NCBI RefSeq assembly: GCF_050410795.1
Contig: NZ_CP191258.1
Coordinates: 1 to 64,000 of the forward strand
Length of the DNA stretch: 64,000 bases
DNA from: Fontivita pretiosa
Lineage (GTDB): Bacteria; Planctomycetota; Phycisphaerae; Tepidisphaerales; Tepidisphaeraceae
Direction of reading: 5' to 3'
Shown here: positions 14,427 to 24,880 of the stretch, piece after piece
Position numbering within the stretch: the first letter of the stretch is position 1
How the letters are laid out: each line of letters opens with the position of its first letter
Notes under the pieces: generated by a model
What the model was told of the DNA's origin: nothing
The model's input: the letters and a program-made list of their open reading frames with translations, nothing else
Database searches by the model: none
Position numbers and translations under genes: made by a program

Positions 14427-15980
14427 CTACACGCCGGTATGCTGCGTCACCTGCTTCTGGCGATTGGTCATGTTCCTCAAGCGGTTGATCGCGGCCAGAT
14501 AGGCCTGTGCACTGGCTTCCAGGATGTCCGTGCTCAGGCCGCGACCGCGCACCTTTCGCCCGCTGTGATCGATCTCGATCTGCACCTCGCCCAGTGCTTC
14601 CTTGCCCTTGGTCACGGCGCGGATCCGGTAGTCGCTGAGCGAAACACGAACCCCCGTCAGGCGCTGAATCGCCGAGTAGATCGCGTCCACGGGGCCATCT
14701 CCGATGCTTGCGTCCTGGATGATTTCGCCATTGCTGTCCTTGAGCGTGACGGTGGCGGTGGGCGTGCTGTTGGAGCCGGTCATGACCTGTAGCCCGACCA
14801 GTTCCCACAACCCGCGCGACAGTTCGAGCTGATCGTCGATCAGGGCTTCGATGTCCTCGTCGAAGACCTCCTTTTTCTTGTCCGCCAGCGCCTTGAACTT
14901 CACGAACGCCGCCTCCAGTTGCTCGTCGGTCAGGTTGGTATATCCAAGGGAATGGACGCGTTCGCGGAAGGCATGGCGCCCGCTGTGCTTGCCCAGCACC
15001 AGCGAATTGGTCGGCAGCCCGATTGTCTTGGGGTCCATGATCTCGTAGGTCTCGCGGTATTTCAGGATTCCATCCTGATGGATTCCGGATTCGTGTGCAA
15101 AGGCGTTCTGCCCCACGATCGCCTTGTTGCGCTGCACCACCAGCCCGGTGAGCGTGCTGACCATGCGGCTGGCGGGGTAAATCTTGGTGGTGTCGATGCG
15201 TGTGCCGACCTTGTAGTAGTCGTTTCGGACTTTCAGGGCCATGACGATCTCTTCCAGGGCGGCGTTTCCGGCGCGTTCGCCGATGCCGTTGATGGTGCAT
15301 TCAACCTGGCGCGCGCCGTTTTCGATCGCCGCCAGTGAGTTGGCCACCGCCAGCCCCAGATCATCGTGGCAATGCGCCGAGAGGATGATGCCGCGCTGCC
15401 GCACCGCCGGGATCTTTTCCAGGATATGGGCGAAGATGAAGCCGTAGCCGGCCGGGGTCGCATAGCCAACCGTGTCGGGCATGTTGATGGTGGTGGCGCC
15501 GGCCTCGATGGCGGCATGGACGATCTCTTCGAGGAACTCCAGTTCGGTGCGGCTGGCATCTTCCGGGGAGAACTCCACATCGCTGGTGTACTCCAGGGCC
15601 TGTTTGATCGACTCCACCGCCAGTCGGATGATGTCCTCTTTCCCCTTTCGCAGCTTGTGCTCGCGGTGGATTTTGGAGGTGGCCAGAAAGACGTGAATGC
15701 GTGGTTTGGCGGCCGGCTTAACCGCCTGCCCGGCGCGCTCGATGTCCTTGGGCGTGCAACGCGCCAGCCCGCACACGACGCTGCGCGTCACCTGCGACGC
15801 GATTGCCCGGACCGACTCAAAGTCTCCTTCCGAGGCGATGGGGAAGCCGGCCTCGATGATGTCCACGCCCATGGCCTCGAGGTGTCGTGCGATCTCGACC
15901 TTTTCCGGGAGGGTGAGCGTAGCGCCGGGTGATTGCTCGCCGTCGCGCAATGTCGTGTCGAAGATTCGCACCATGTCCAT
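14427..15980 (-). CDS. leuA: 2-isopropylmalate synthase
   Basis: A 517-residue enzyme that commits 2-oxoisovalerate to leucine synthesis by condensing it with acetyl-CoA. Visible features: F-D-T-T-L-R-D-G-E-Q-S-P-G at the N-terminus, the metal-binding S-A-H-C-H-D-D-L-G, N-G-I-G-E-R-A-G-N-A, and the C-terminal regulatory (LeuA dimer) domain with feedback-type G-D-G-P-V-D-A. The start at 15980 follows a GGAG site 8 nt upstream; a second ATG is two codons later. Expression is predicted to be controlled by the Leu-codon leader and terminator 90-240 nt upstream, in addition to any allosteric leucine inhibition. Confidence 0.97.
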   Translation of the reverse strand: MDMVRIFDTTLRDGEQSPGATLTLPEKVEIARHLEAMGVDIIEAGFPIASEGDFESVRAIASQVTRSVVCGLARCTPKDIERAGQAVKPAAKPRIHVFLATSKIHREHKLRKGKEDIIRLAVESIKQALEYTSDVEFSPEDASRTELEFLEEIVHAAIEAGATTINMPDTVGYATPAGYGFIFAHILEKIPAVRQRGIILSAHCHDDLGLAVANSLAAIENGARQVECTINGIGERAGNAALEEIVMALKVRNDYYKVGTRIDTTKIYPASRMVSTLTGLVVQRNKAIVGQNAFAHESGIHQDGILKYRETYEIMDPKTIGLPTNSLVLGKHSGRHAFRERVHSLGYTNLTDEQLEAAFVKFKALADKKKEVFDEDIEALIDDQLELSRGLWELVGLQVMTGSNSTPTATVTLKDSNGEIIQDASIGDGPVDAIYSAIQRLTGVRVSLSDYRIRAVTKGKEALGEVQIEIDHSGRKVRGRGLSTDILEASAQAYLAAINRLRNMTNRQKQVTQHTGV

Positions 15981-16068
15981 GTGAGCGTCTCCTGTGGTTC
16001 GGTCCTGATCGCCGCCATGCCGGCAGCCTGACGATCCGCCGCCGCGTCGGCGGTTCATGCATTGCCCG

Positions 16069-16103
16069 AAAAGAAAAAGCCCTACGATCGTCGATCGTAG
16101 GGC
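16069..16103 (-). terminator. leuA leader attenuator terminator
   Basis: In the leuA direction the RNA folds as an 11-bp perfect stem (GCCCTACGATC / GATCGTAGGGC, 3-nt loop) followed by TTTTTCTTTT. This is a strong intrinsic terminator, placed 88 nt before leuA inside its leader, which makes sense only as a regulated attenuator. Its 5' arm can pair instead with CGGTCGTAGG at 16135-16144. Confidence 0.85.
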
Positions 16104-16135
16104 CCGTCTTGCATCATCTGTTCACAGCGCGTTGC

Positions 16136-16219
16136 CTACGACCGCACGAAGGATCTCCCCCGGCCCGCAAGGGCCAGCAACAGCGAAAGTCGAATCCCTG
16201 TCCGCAGGTCGCGCTGCAT
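16136..16219 (-). CDS. leuL: Leucine-rich leader peptide of leuA (27 aa)
   Basis: A 27-codon ORF starting M-Q-R-D-L-R-T-G-I-R followed by L-S-L-L-L-A-L-A and ending F-V-R-S. It has six leucine codons, five of them within seven codons (CTT TCG CTG TTG CTG GCC CTT). Codons 2-4 belong to CAGCGCGACC, which can pair with CGCGCTG (16125-16131) and GGTC beyond the run. The last codons (CGG TCG TAG G) are the antiterminator strand. Leucine starvation would stall the ribosome on the run, free the antiterminator and allow leuA transcription. It has no ribosome site and is only about 11 nt from the -10 box. Confidence 0.8.
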   Translation of the reverse strand: MQRDLRTGIRLSLLLALAGRGRSFVRS

Positions 16220-16230
16220 AAGTCTGCGTT

Positions 16231-16260
16231 ACCATAATCGGCAGATTGCTGCGATGTCAA
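16231..16260 (-). promoter_or_regulatory. leuL-leuA promoter
   Basis: TTGACA (16255-16260) and TATGGT (16231-16236) with an 18-nt spacer, a near-consensus sigma70-type promoter. The predicted start near 16224 leaves about 5 nt of RNA before the leader peptide ATG at 16219. Confidence 0.7.
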
Positions 16261-16355
16261 TACCCGGCCAATCTTTTTCCCTTGACAATCTCCCGTAAAA
16301 CGCCACTCTGCTGCGTTTTGCAGATAATCGACCACCCCTTCGCGAGGATCCCGGA

Positions 16356-16838
16356 ATGTCCAGACAATACGTTGCTCCGCCGCCGATGACGATCGACCTG
16401 AACCGCCAGTACACGGCCATCATCGACACCGCCCGCGGCAGGATCGTGTGCGAGTTGTTTGCCAAGGCCGCCCCCAAAACCGTGAACAACTTCGTGTTCC
16501 TCGCCAGAGAAAAGTTCTACGACGGAACCACGTTTCATCGGGTCATCGCCGACTTCATGATCCAGGGCGGGGATCCGACCGGCACCGGCCGCGGCGGACC
16601 GGGGTACCGTTTCGAAGACGAAGTCGGGCCCGACAAGCCCAGGCATCAACGCGGCTCACTGAGCATGGCCAACGCCGGCCCCAACACCAACGGCAGCCAG
16701 TTCTTCATCACTCACGTCGTCACCGATTGGCTCGACGGCAAGCACACCGTCTTCGGCCGGGTCAAACAGGGCCAGGATGTCGTCGATTCGATCCAGCAGG
16801 GCGACGTGATCAAGAGCGTAATGATCCAGGAGAGTTGA
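16356..16838 (+). CDS. Peptidyl-prolyl cis-trans isomerase, cyclophilin type
   Basis: A 160-residue single-domain cyclophilin. The signature is complete: F-H-R-V-I-A-D-F-M-I-Q-G-G-D-P with the catalytic-type Arg, then G-T-G-R-G-G-P-G-Y, S-M-A-N-A-G-P-N-T-N-G-S-Q-F-F-I-T and a final W-L-D-G-K-H-T-V-F-G-R-V. It accelerates proline isomerisation in protein folding. No signal peptide is present, so it should be cytoplasmic. It is transcribed divergently from the leuA leader; a GATAAT hexamer at 16323-16328 could be its -10 box. Confidence 0.93.
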   Translation: MSRQYVAPPPMTIDLNRQYTAIIDTARGRIVCELFAKAAPKTVNNFVFLAREKFYDGTTFHRVIADFMIQGGDPTGTGRGGPGYRFEDEVGPDKPRHQRGSLSMANAGPNTNGSQFFITHVVTDWLDGKHTVFGRVKQGQDVVDSIQQGDVIKSVMIQES

Positions 16839-16877
16839 TCGTCTTGGCGCGCACGTGCGATCGCCACGGTGCTCTGC

Positions 16878-18452
16878 CTACGCCACAGCGGCCGGCGCTG
16901 GCACAAGTCTGCCGAAAAGCGTAAGGTTTCGAGCGTCGGTGATCTGGACATCTAGGATCTGCCCCTTGAGCGAGGCTGGTCCATCAAAGCAGACGATCTG
17001 ATCGCCGCGGGTGCGACCGACCAGTTGAGTTGTTCCATTGCGGGGCTGGTCGCTTTCCGGTCGGGCGGCGCGCGTTTCCCAGCCAAGCTCCACGACCCCG
17101 GATCCTTCCGCACGCGACTGCCGGCTCACCAGCTTGCTTTCCCCCTCCACGATGACTTCGACGGTCCGGCCAATCATCTGCCGGTTGTTCTCGGCACTGA
17201 CCTGCGCCTGCACCGCCAGCAGCTCGTTGTTCCGCCGCCGCTTGACCTCCTCGGGAACATCATCCTCGAACCGGTCGATCGCGACCGTCCCCGGCCGCGG
17301 AGAGTACTTGAAAATGAAGCTGTTTTTGAACCGGCATCGGCGGATCATCTCGACGCTGGCGGCAAAGTCCTGCTCGGTCTCGGTGGGGAAGCCGACAATG
17401 AAGTCGCTGGCGATGCTGACATCGGGCATCATCTCTCGTGCCCGAGCGACAAACTCATAGTACTGCTGCGCCGTGTAACCGCGATTCATCAGCTTCAGAA
17501 TCCGGTCGCTGCCGCTCTGGCTGGGCGCGTGCAGGTACCGGCAGATCCGCGGGCAGTCGCGCATGGCCTGAAGCGCCTCGTCCGTGAAATCGCGCGGGAA
17601 GCTCGTAACGAACCGCAGCCGCGGCAGCTCCGGCACCGCTTCGTGAACCTGGTACAGCAGATCGGCGAAGCTGACCTGGCGTCCATCGCCAAAGCGATAG
17701 TGATAGTGGTTGACTGTCTGGCCCAGAAGCGTGACTTCCTTCGCCCCTGCATCGACCAGCATCTTCACTTCCTGGATGATGTTCTGGGGAGGACGGTGCA
17801 CCTCCGGGCCACGGGTGTATGGCACGACGCAGTACGTGCAGAACTTGTTGCACCCGCGGGTGATTCGCACATAGGCCTGGCTGACCTCGTCTCCCGGGGA
17901 GATGCTTCGTGACAGATCCAGCAGCTCCAGCCGGTCCTCCGCCGCCGCCAGCGTGCTGGATCGCCGGACGTTCGAGCCCATCAGGGCAACCTGGCGTTTG
18001 GACGCACGCCCGGGCGCGGAAGAATCCGTATCCGTGGCGGCATCAGTGGGGCTTTGAATCGGCTCTGCGGCCTGGGTCTTCTGTGAGGCGTTGGTGATGC
18101 ATGCGTTGTGCACAAGGGTCGGAAGCTTGTCGAGTTCCGCCGGGCCGCACAGCACATCCACGTGCGGATAGCGAGCGAACAGCGCGGTTCCCTCGCGCTC
18201 GGCCATGCATCCGATCACGCCGATGACCAGATGCGGCTGCGCTTTCTTGCGCTCGCGCAGCTCCCCCAGGCGCGACCAGACCTTCTGCTCGGCGTGCTGG
18301 CGCACGGAACAGGTGTTGTAAAGGATCACATCCGCTTCGTCCCGGTCGAACACCTGCTCGTAGCCGTGCGCGCGAAGCTGGCCAAGCACCAGCTCGCTGT
18401 CCAGCACGTTCATCTGGCAGCCGAAGGTCTCCAGGTACAGCTTCCGCTTCAT
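16878..18452 (-). CDS. miaB: tRNA-2-methylthio-N6-dimethylallyladenosine synthase
   Basis: A methylthiotransferase that adds a methylthio group to i6A37 in tRNAs. It has an N-terminal MTTase domain with three cluster cysteines (F-G-C-Q-M-N, N-T-C-S-V-R, I-G-C-M-A), a radical-SAM motif C-N-K-F-C-T-Y-C-V-V-P-Y-T-R-G, and a C-terminal TRAM domain. MKRKLYLETFGCQMN matches the usual start; another ATG lies at 18467. Between the MTTase and radical-SAM domains there is an insertion of about 60 low-complexity residues (QAAEPIQSPTDAATDTDSSA). The enzyme is otherwise intact. Confidence 0.95.
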   Translation of the reverse strand: MKRKLYLETFGCQMNVLDSELVLGQLRAHGYEQVFDRDEADVILYNTCSVRQHAEQKVWSRLGELRERKKAQPHLVIGVIGCMAEREGTALFARYPHVDVLCGPAELDKLPTLVHNACITNASQKTQAAEPIQSPTDAATDTDSSAPGRASKRQVALMGSNVRRSSTLAAAEDRLELLDLSRSISPGDEVSQAYVRITRGCNKFCTYCVVPYTRGPEVHRPPQNIIQEVKMLVDAGAKEVTLLGQTVNHYHYRFGDGRQVSFADLLYQVHEAVPELPRLRFVTSFPRDFTDEALQAMRDCPRICRYLHAPSQSGSDRILKLMNRGYTAQQYYEFVARAREMMPDVSIASDFIVGFPTETEQDFAASVEMIRRCRFKNSFIFKYSPRPGTVAIDRFEDDVPEEVKRRRNNELLAVQAQVSAENNRQMIGRTVEVIVEGESKLVSRQSRAEGSGVVELGWETRAARPESDQPRNGTTQLVGRTRGDQIVCFDGPASLKGQILDVQITDARNLTLFGRLVPAPAAVA

Positions 18453-18538
18453 ATGGCCATTGATCATATGCGATTCGCGCGTGCGGCGGCGAGTCGGCTC
18501 CGGCAAGATGGTCGCGATCAGGCTGTTGGGCCATGGAT

Positions 18539-19843
18539 TCACTGCCCCGGCGGCGATTGCCAGACCACCGGCTGGGTCCAAGCCTGCTGTAGCTGCCCCT
18601 GCCAGACCGGAACCGGGTGCGGCCTGCTGGAAGTGATGATCGCGCGAACATAAAGCTCCTGCCCGTTGAGCCGGTAAACCGCGCGCAGACCCTGCACCGT
18701 CGCAAATGTTTTGCCGATCTGGTTGGAATAGACCTGCGTGGTGCGTTGCGTGGCAGGGCCGGGCGAGGCGGCAATGTCGGCGTCCTTCGGCGTGCCGACA
18801 AACTGCGTCGTGAACGTCGCCTCGCCATCCGGCTCGATCTGGATGCTCAGTTCTCCCGTCGTCGAATCAAACCGCACCTCACGAAGCGTTACGCCGGTCG
18901 AAGCGTAGAAGTCTCCAGCCTTGAGCGCGCGAATCAGCGACTCGGGCGTCAGGTGTCGGCAGCGAACCATGACCCATCCCCGCCCCGGAGAGCTGCGATC
19001 CATGCCGCCCTGGTGGTGGTGATGGCTATCGTCCGTAGCCAGACCATACAGCGGCGGCGCGTTGAACCGCTTCATGCGCAGTGTGTTGGCGATGTCCCAC
19101 ATCCGCTCGACGGGCAGATGCTGCTCGTCGCCAAGCTGGTTCACCATCGGATGCCCGTTGAAGACTTCGAAGAACTGATCCGACACGGCTTCGGCGATCT
19201 GCTCAGCCGTGATGGCCCACTGGAAATTCGGATGGTTCAGGTGCGGCAGGATCTGCTGCCCGGTGCGGTTGGATTGCTCCTGGATGGCGCGGAAGTTGTT
19301 CTCGATCGTGTTCACGATGCTCGTGCCCTTCTGGGGTTCGATCAGCTCCAGCAGGTTGGTGGCGTTGATGTGGATCGGCGCGCCTTCGAAGGCGTCGCTG
19401 ATCTCCTCGGACTGGATCATGATGAACCGCCCGCGCTCTTCAACGAGCGATCGGAACTCACTGAGCGGCTTGAGACGAACCTCCCGTGCCCCGTCGTCGC
19501 CGGTGCGGAACTCCACCCAGTCTGGCCCGAAGCGCGCCAGGTACTTCTCCAGCGCGACCTTTCCGCCTCGCTGCTCGACGTAGGCGACTTTCGCCCATCG
19601 CTGTCCCTGGCTGAGGATGTTGTGGTCTGACAGCGCCAGGAAGTGATAGCCTCTGTCGCGGTACCACTCGGCGACCATCTCGGGGAAGTCATCCCCGTCG
19701 CTCCAGAATGTGTGAGTGTGCAGATTGCCCTTCCACCAGCGCGGCCCGGGATCGGCCGCGATGACCTGCTGCGCGAGGCTTGCCGCTGTTGTGTTGAGCA
19801 AGACCACCAACCCAATGTGCAGGAGCGCGCGTGCTACTGTCAT
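18539..19843 (-). CDS. Secreted PHP-domain metal-dependent phosphoesterase-like protein
   Basis: A 434-residue protein. An N-terminal signal peptide (MTVARALLHIGLVVLLNTTA) is followed by a PHP domain with the metal-ligand motifs N-L-H-T-H-T-F-W-S-D-G, F-L-A-L-S-D-H-N and later E-E-I-S and L-N-H-P-N. T-D-D-S-H-H-H-H adds further histidines. Members hydrolyse phosphoesters or act on nucleotides or sugars; the exported form is common in planctomycetes and its substrate is unknown. The start at 19843 has a TATAAT box 9 nt upstream and no Shine-Dalgarno. Confidence 0.85.
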   Translation of the reverse strand: MTVARALLHIGLVVLLNTTAASLAQQVIAADPGPRWWKGNLHTHTFWSDGDDFPEMVAEWYRDRGYHFLALSDHNILSQGQRWAKVAYVEQRGGKVALEKYLARFGPDWVEFRTGDDGAREVRLKPLSEFRSLVEERGRFIMIQSEEISDAFEGAPIHINATNLLELIEPQKGTSIVNTIENNFRAIQEQSNRTGQQILPHLNHPNFQWAITAEQIAEAVSDQFFEVFNGHPMVNQLGDEQHLPVERMWDIANTLRMKRFNAPPLYGLATDDSHHHHQGGMDRSSPGRGWVMVRCRHLTPESLIRALKAGDFYASTGVTLREVRFDSTTGELSIQIEPDGEATFTTQFVGTPKDADIAASPGPATQRTTQVYSNQIGKTFATVQGLRAVYRLNGQELYVRAIITSSRPHPVPVWQGQLQQAWTQPVVWQSPPGQ

Positions 19844-19852
19844 AGGGGCCGG

Positions 19853-19858
19853 ATTATA
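19853..19858 (-). promoter_or_regulatory. TATAAT box 9 nt before the PHP gene ATG
   Basis: TATAAT within TTGCGCGTATAATCCG, the same 16 bases that precede hemB. With 9 nt between box and ATG, transcription should start 2-3 nt before the start codon. Confidence 0.6.
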
Positions 19859-19990
19859 CGCGCAAACACGGCGACGAAAGCCCGGCATCTCCCTGACGTC
19901 ACACACTACGCCGCCGCCCGAGGTGTCGGCGTGTCGGCGATGTGTCGGATTGGGGTCCTTTCCCAGCGGTCCTCCGCAAGGCCCGGCGAT

Positions 19991-21802
<1,812 letters not shown>

Positions 21803-22026
21803 GCAGACCAATCCTCGCACGTTCCTGGCGTATCGCACGCGGCCCGCAGGCGATGCCAGAGCGTCACGATGAACCAATTGCGCTCCACTCCGCGCCTCGG
21901 GCACGACCGCTCAGCAAACCAAGACCATTCCCCATCCCCGCAGCCGGCCGCGCAGTCATCCGACCGGCGCGCACTCAATCAGTGTCTGGCGACCGACTGT
22001 CCGGCGATACGTTCCCGCAGCCCATT

Positions 22027-23937
22027 CTAGCCAGGCGCCCGCCGGATGTCCGGCTGACGCACCGTTTCCTGCAATTTGCGAAGCAGTTCGACTTCGTCAA
22101 GCTGCTTTGCCGATCCGGGCGAGCGCGACGGCAACGAACCGTTCGCGGCGCGCGCCTGCACCGCCGACGGATCGCTTGTACGTCGCAACTCCGCCACAAG
22201 TTTTCTCTCATCGGCGCGACGGCGGACCTGCCGCATGTGCTCCAACGCATCGTGCAGCGTCCGGTCCAGATCGCTCATCGCCTCCACTTCCTCCACCAGC
22301 GATGCCGCAAGGTCTTTTAACTGCGGATCCTCCAGCGCGCCCAACAGTTCATGGAACTGCGGCTCGCCCTCGTCTCGCTGCCAGTCCCAGTACACCTGCG
22401 CCAGCTTGCGGCGGTTTTCCTCCGTAAAGTCCTGAGGATGAATGACTTGCTGCGCCTGCGCCCATCGCCACGGCTCGGCCAGCAATACCCCAAGCACCCA
22501 TCGTTCGGCACGATCCTCGGCACTGAGCGGCCGAGGCATGGAGTCTGCGATCTTCGGCTGATCGCCCGGCTGAACTTGAGCCGCCGGACCCGCCTGCACC
22601 GGCCGCGGTGCCGCGGGTCTGCGTCGCATCCGGAACCGGCGATTGAGCTCTTCAGCCGGAATCTCCGTCAGCCGGCTCACACGCGCCAACGCCGCTCCCC
22701 AGCGGATCGGGTCGATCGGACCCGCCCCGCGCGCCGCCGCCAGAACCTCCAGGTATTGCTCAACCGCCTTCTGCCGGCTGGTCAGCTCGCCACTATCCTG
22801 GAACTGATGCTGCAATTGCCGCCACTTGTAGCTCAGCGCGTCCTGCGCCGCCTGAAGCAACTGATTGAACTGCTCAAGCCCGTGCTGGATCAGAAATTCA
22901 TCCGGATCCACCCCGCTGGGCATGGACGCGATCGCGATTTCCACAGGCTGGGTGAGGAACAGTTCGACGGCGCGGTTGACCGCCAGGTCGCCGGCGCTGT
23001 CGGCATCGAACAACAGCACGATCCGGTCGGCGAAGCGTCGCAGGATCGACACGTGCTGCTCGGTCAGCGCCGTGCCAAGCACCGACACCACATTGGTTGC
23101 GCCGTACTGGTGCGCCATCACCACGTCGGTGTAGCCCTCGACCACAGCGACCATGCGCTGCTCGACGATCTTCTGCCTCGCAAGGTCCAGTCCGAACACG
23201 CACCGGCTCTTGGAGAACAGCGGCGTCTCCGGACTGTTCAGATACTTCGCCGGATCAGTGGATCCAGGCATCGCGCGGCCCCCGAACGCGATGATGCGGC
23301 CCTGCTCATCCCGGATCGGAAACATGATCCGGTTTCGGAAGGTATCGTAGTAACCACCCCCATTCTCGCGAACCTTGACCAGCCCTGCTTCGGCAAGCTG
23401 CTGCGGCGAGAATCGCTTCATCGCCGCACTGCGCAGCAATGCATCCCAGCTATCGATTGCCAGACCGATCTGAAAACGTTTGAGCGTATCGACAGAAAAA
23501 CCACGACGCGACAGGTAATCGCGCGCCGCAGCGCCCAATTGCGGATCAGCAAGCAACTTTTCAAAGAACCCGCAGGCCGCCGAATGCGCCTCCAGCAGCG
23601 ACTGGCGCTGGCTGAGGTTCTGCCTGGATGAACCCAGCCGCGGCAGCTCGATGTTGTATTCTCGCGCGAGCTGCTGAAGCGCCTCGACGAAGTCGATGCG
23701 ATCTCGCTTCATCACGAAGTCGATCGCATTGCCGCTTTCCCGACAACCGTAGCAGCGGAAGTAGCGCTTGGCCGGATCCACGGTAAACGACGGTGTCTTT
23801 TCATTATGAAAAGGACACAGTCCGACGTAGTTTCGCCCGCGCCGCTTCAGCTTTACGGTTCGCCCGATCAACTCCACCAGGTCCACCGCCTGGAGGACCA
23901 TGGCCTTGGCGTCGTTGCTTGCGGTGGCAATTCCCAT
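22027..23937 (-). CDS. dnaG: DNA primase
   Basis: A 636-residue bacterial primase that makes RNA primers for replication. Zinc-binding domain: G-L-C-P-F-H-N-E-K-T-P-S-F and F-R-C-Y-G-C-R-E-S-G-N-A-I. Catalytic core: the F-G-G-R-A-M region, then TOPRIM with V-V-E-G-Y-T-D-V-V and L-L-F-D-A-D-S-A-G. The C-terminal helical domain should bind DnaB. A TTGACC-17-TATATT promoter lies about 160 nt upstream, and rpoD follows. Confidence 0.97.
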   Translation of the reverse strand: MGIATASNDAKAMVLQAVDLVELIGRTVKLKRRGRNYVGLCPFHNEKTPSFTVDPAKRYFRCYGCRESGNAIDFVMKRDRIDFVEALQQLAREYNIELPRLGSSRQNLSQRQSLLEAHSAACGFFEKLLADPQLGAAARDYLSRRGFSVDTLKRFQIGLAIDSWDALLRSAAMKRFSPQQLAEAGLVKVRENGGGYYDTFRNRIMFPIRDEQGRIIAFGGRAMPGSTDPAKYLNSPETPLFSKSRCVFGLDLARQKIVEQRMVAVVEGYTDVVMAHQYGATNVVSVLGTALTEQHVSILRRFADRIVLLFDADSAGDLAVNRAVELFLTQPVEIAIASMPSGVDPDEFLIQHGLEQFNQLLQAAQDALSYKWRQLQHQFQDSGELTSRQKAVEQYLEVLAAARGAGPIDPIRWGAALARVSRLTEIPAEELNRRFRMRRRPAAPRPVQAGPAAQVQPGDQPKIADSMPRPLSAEDRAERWVLGVLLAEPWRWAQAQQVIHPQDFTEENRRKLAQVYWDWQRDEGEPQFHELLGALEDPQLKDLAASLVEEVEAMSDLDRTLHDALEHMRQVRRRADERKLVAELRRTSDPSAVQARAANGSLPSRSPGSAKQLDEVELLRKLQETVRQPDIRRAPG

Positions 23938-23990
23938 CGTGAGGCGATCCGCGCACAGCGTTACGACCGTGGCCCACCATCGCCGAATGC

Positions 23991-24045
23991 GCAGTTGCCG
24001 ACCGACGGAGGTCAGCCCTCGTCCCTGAGGTCGCGTCCCAACTGC
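23991..24045 (-). promoter_or_regulatory. Stem in the dnaG 5' untranslated region
   Basis: GCAGTTG and CAACTGC (23991-23997 and 24039-24045) can close a large stem in the roughly 155-nt dnaG leader, with a GC-rich interior that can pair further. It has no match to a riboswitch I recognise. Function unknown. Confidence 0.3.
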
Positions 24046-24099
24046 CTAAGCTTTTTAGCTGCAAGACTTAATGTGAAGAGCGATGGCGCGCTCTCGTGA

Positions 24100-24128
24100 A
24101 ATATAGCACCGGTTAAGGAACTGGTCAA
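24100..24128 (-). promoter_or_regulatory. dnaG-rpoD promoter
   Basis: TTGACC (24123-24128) and TATATT (24100-24105) with a 17-nt spacer: a near-consensus sigma70-type promoter directed at dnaG. The gap 23938-24271 otherwise holds the leader stem and, upstream of the promoter, sequence in which I see no gene. Confidence 0.65.
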
Positions 24129-24271
24129 ATAACGCGCAGCAATTGCGCAACATCAGGTGACACAGCTTACTAGCTGATGCTTCAGCACGCCGCCCCGCTT
24201 GCGATTTCGCGATATCTCTTGAGCGACAGGTCTGCCGCAGTGGCGGCAGTCCCCCCACAAATTGGCGGGCT

Positions 24272-24856
24272 TCACGCTTCCGGATCGTTCCACACCTTCG
24301 CGTACACGCGGGTGTCGCGCAGCACGCCATCCGGCCTGCGCTGATCGCAGCGGTGGATTCCCTCCAGCCCGAACCCGCACCGCTCCGCCACTCGCCAGCT
24401 TCGCTGATTCCGATCGTCCATGCAGATTTGCACGCGAACAAACCCCAGGCTCTCGTGAAGCAACTGCGTCAGCGCGCACACCGCCTCGGTCATGTACCCA
24501 TGTCCGGTTTGATCCGTCCGCAGCCAATAGCCGATCTCCCCCGATGGCACCTTCCAGTCTAATTTGAAGGCCCCGATGCTGCCCAGATAGCGCCGGTCCG
24601 GGCGAGCCAGGATCACGAACTGCAACTGCTCGCGCGTGAGCCATTGCGCCGCCGAGCGACGGCACCACTCCTCGGCGTCGTTCTGGCTGTAATCCGGCCT
24701 GGCCCAGATCATCCAGCGCAGCAACTCGTTCAACGAGTCGCGCACCGCCGGAAAAACGATCGCCCCATCCCCCGGGCAGGGGGCGCGCAGGATCAGCCGC
24801 GGCGTCTCGAGCTGCTGCGGCAAATCCAGAAGCACAGGCCGTGGCGCATCACTCAT
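24272..24856 (-). CDS. GNAT-family N-acetyltransferase (RimJ/RimL-like)
   Basis: A 194-residue acetyltransferase. The start resembles ribosomal-protein and small-molecule GNATs (L-E-T-P-R-L-I-L-R). The acetyl-CoA binding region is E-I-G-Y-W-L-R-T-D-Q-T-G-H-G-Y-M-T-E-A-V, followed by the N-x-R-S-W-R-V-A-E-R-C-G-F motif with the typical C-terminal G-x-x-x-E-G. It acetylates either a protein N-terminus or a small molecule; the target is not evident. An AAGGA ribosome site precedes the ATG. Confidence 0.85.
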   Translation of the reverse strand: MSDAPRPVLLDLPQQLETPRLILRAPCPGDGAIVFPAVRDSLNELLRWMIWARPDYSQNDAEEWCRRSAAQWLTREQLQFVILARPDRRYLGSIGAFKLDWKVPSGEIGYWLRTDQTGHGYMTEAVCALTQLLHESLGFVRVQICMDDRNQRSWRVAERCGFGLEGIHRCDQRRPDGVLRDTRVYAKVWNDPEA

Positions 24857-24880
24857 CGTCTATCCTTCCGCGCACCGCCG

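Noticed and set aside
16282..16310. TTGACA on the plus strand as the cyclophilin promoter
   Set aside because: No acceptable -10 lies 16-18 nt downstream; the GATAAT further on is more plausible but unpaired.
16114..16335. 73-residue ORF over the leuA leader
   Set aside because: It reads through the promoter and out of frame with the Leu run; the 27-codon ORF fits the attenuator exactly.
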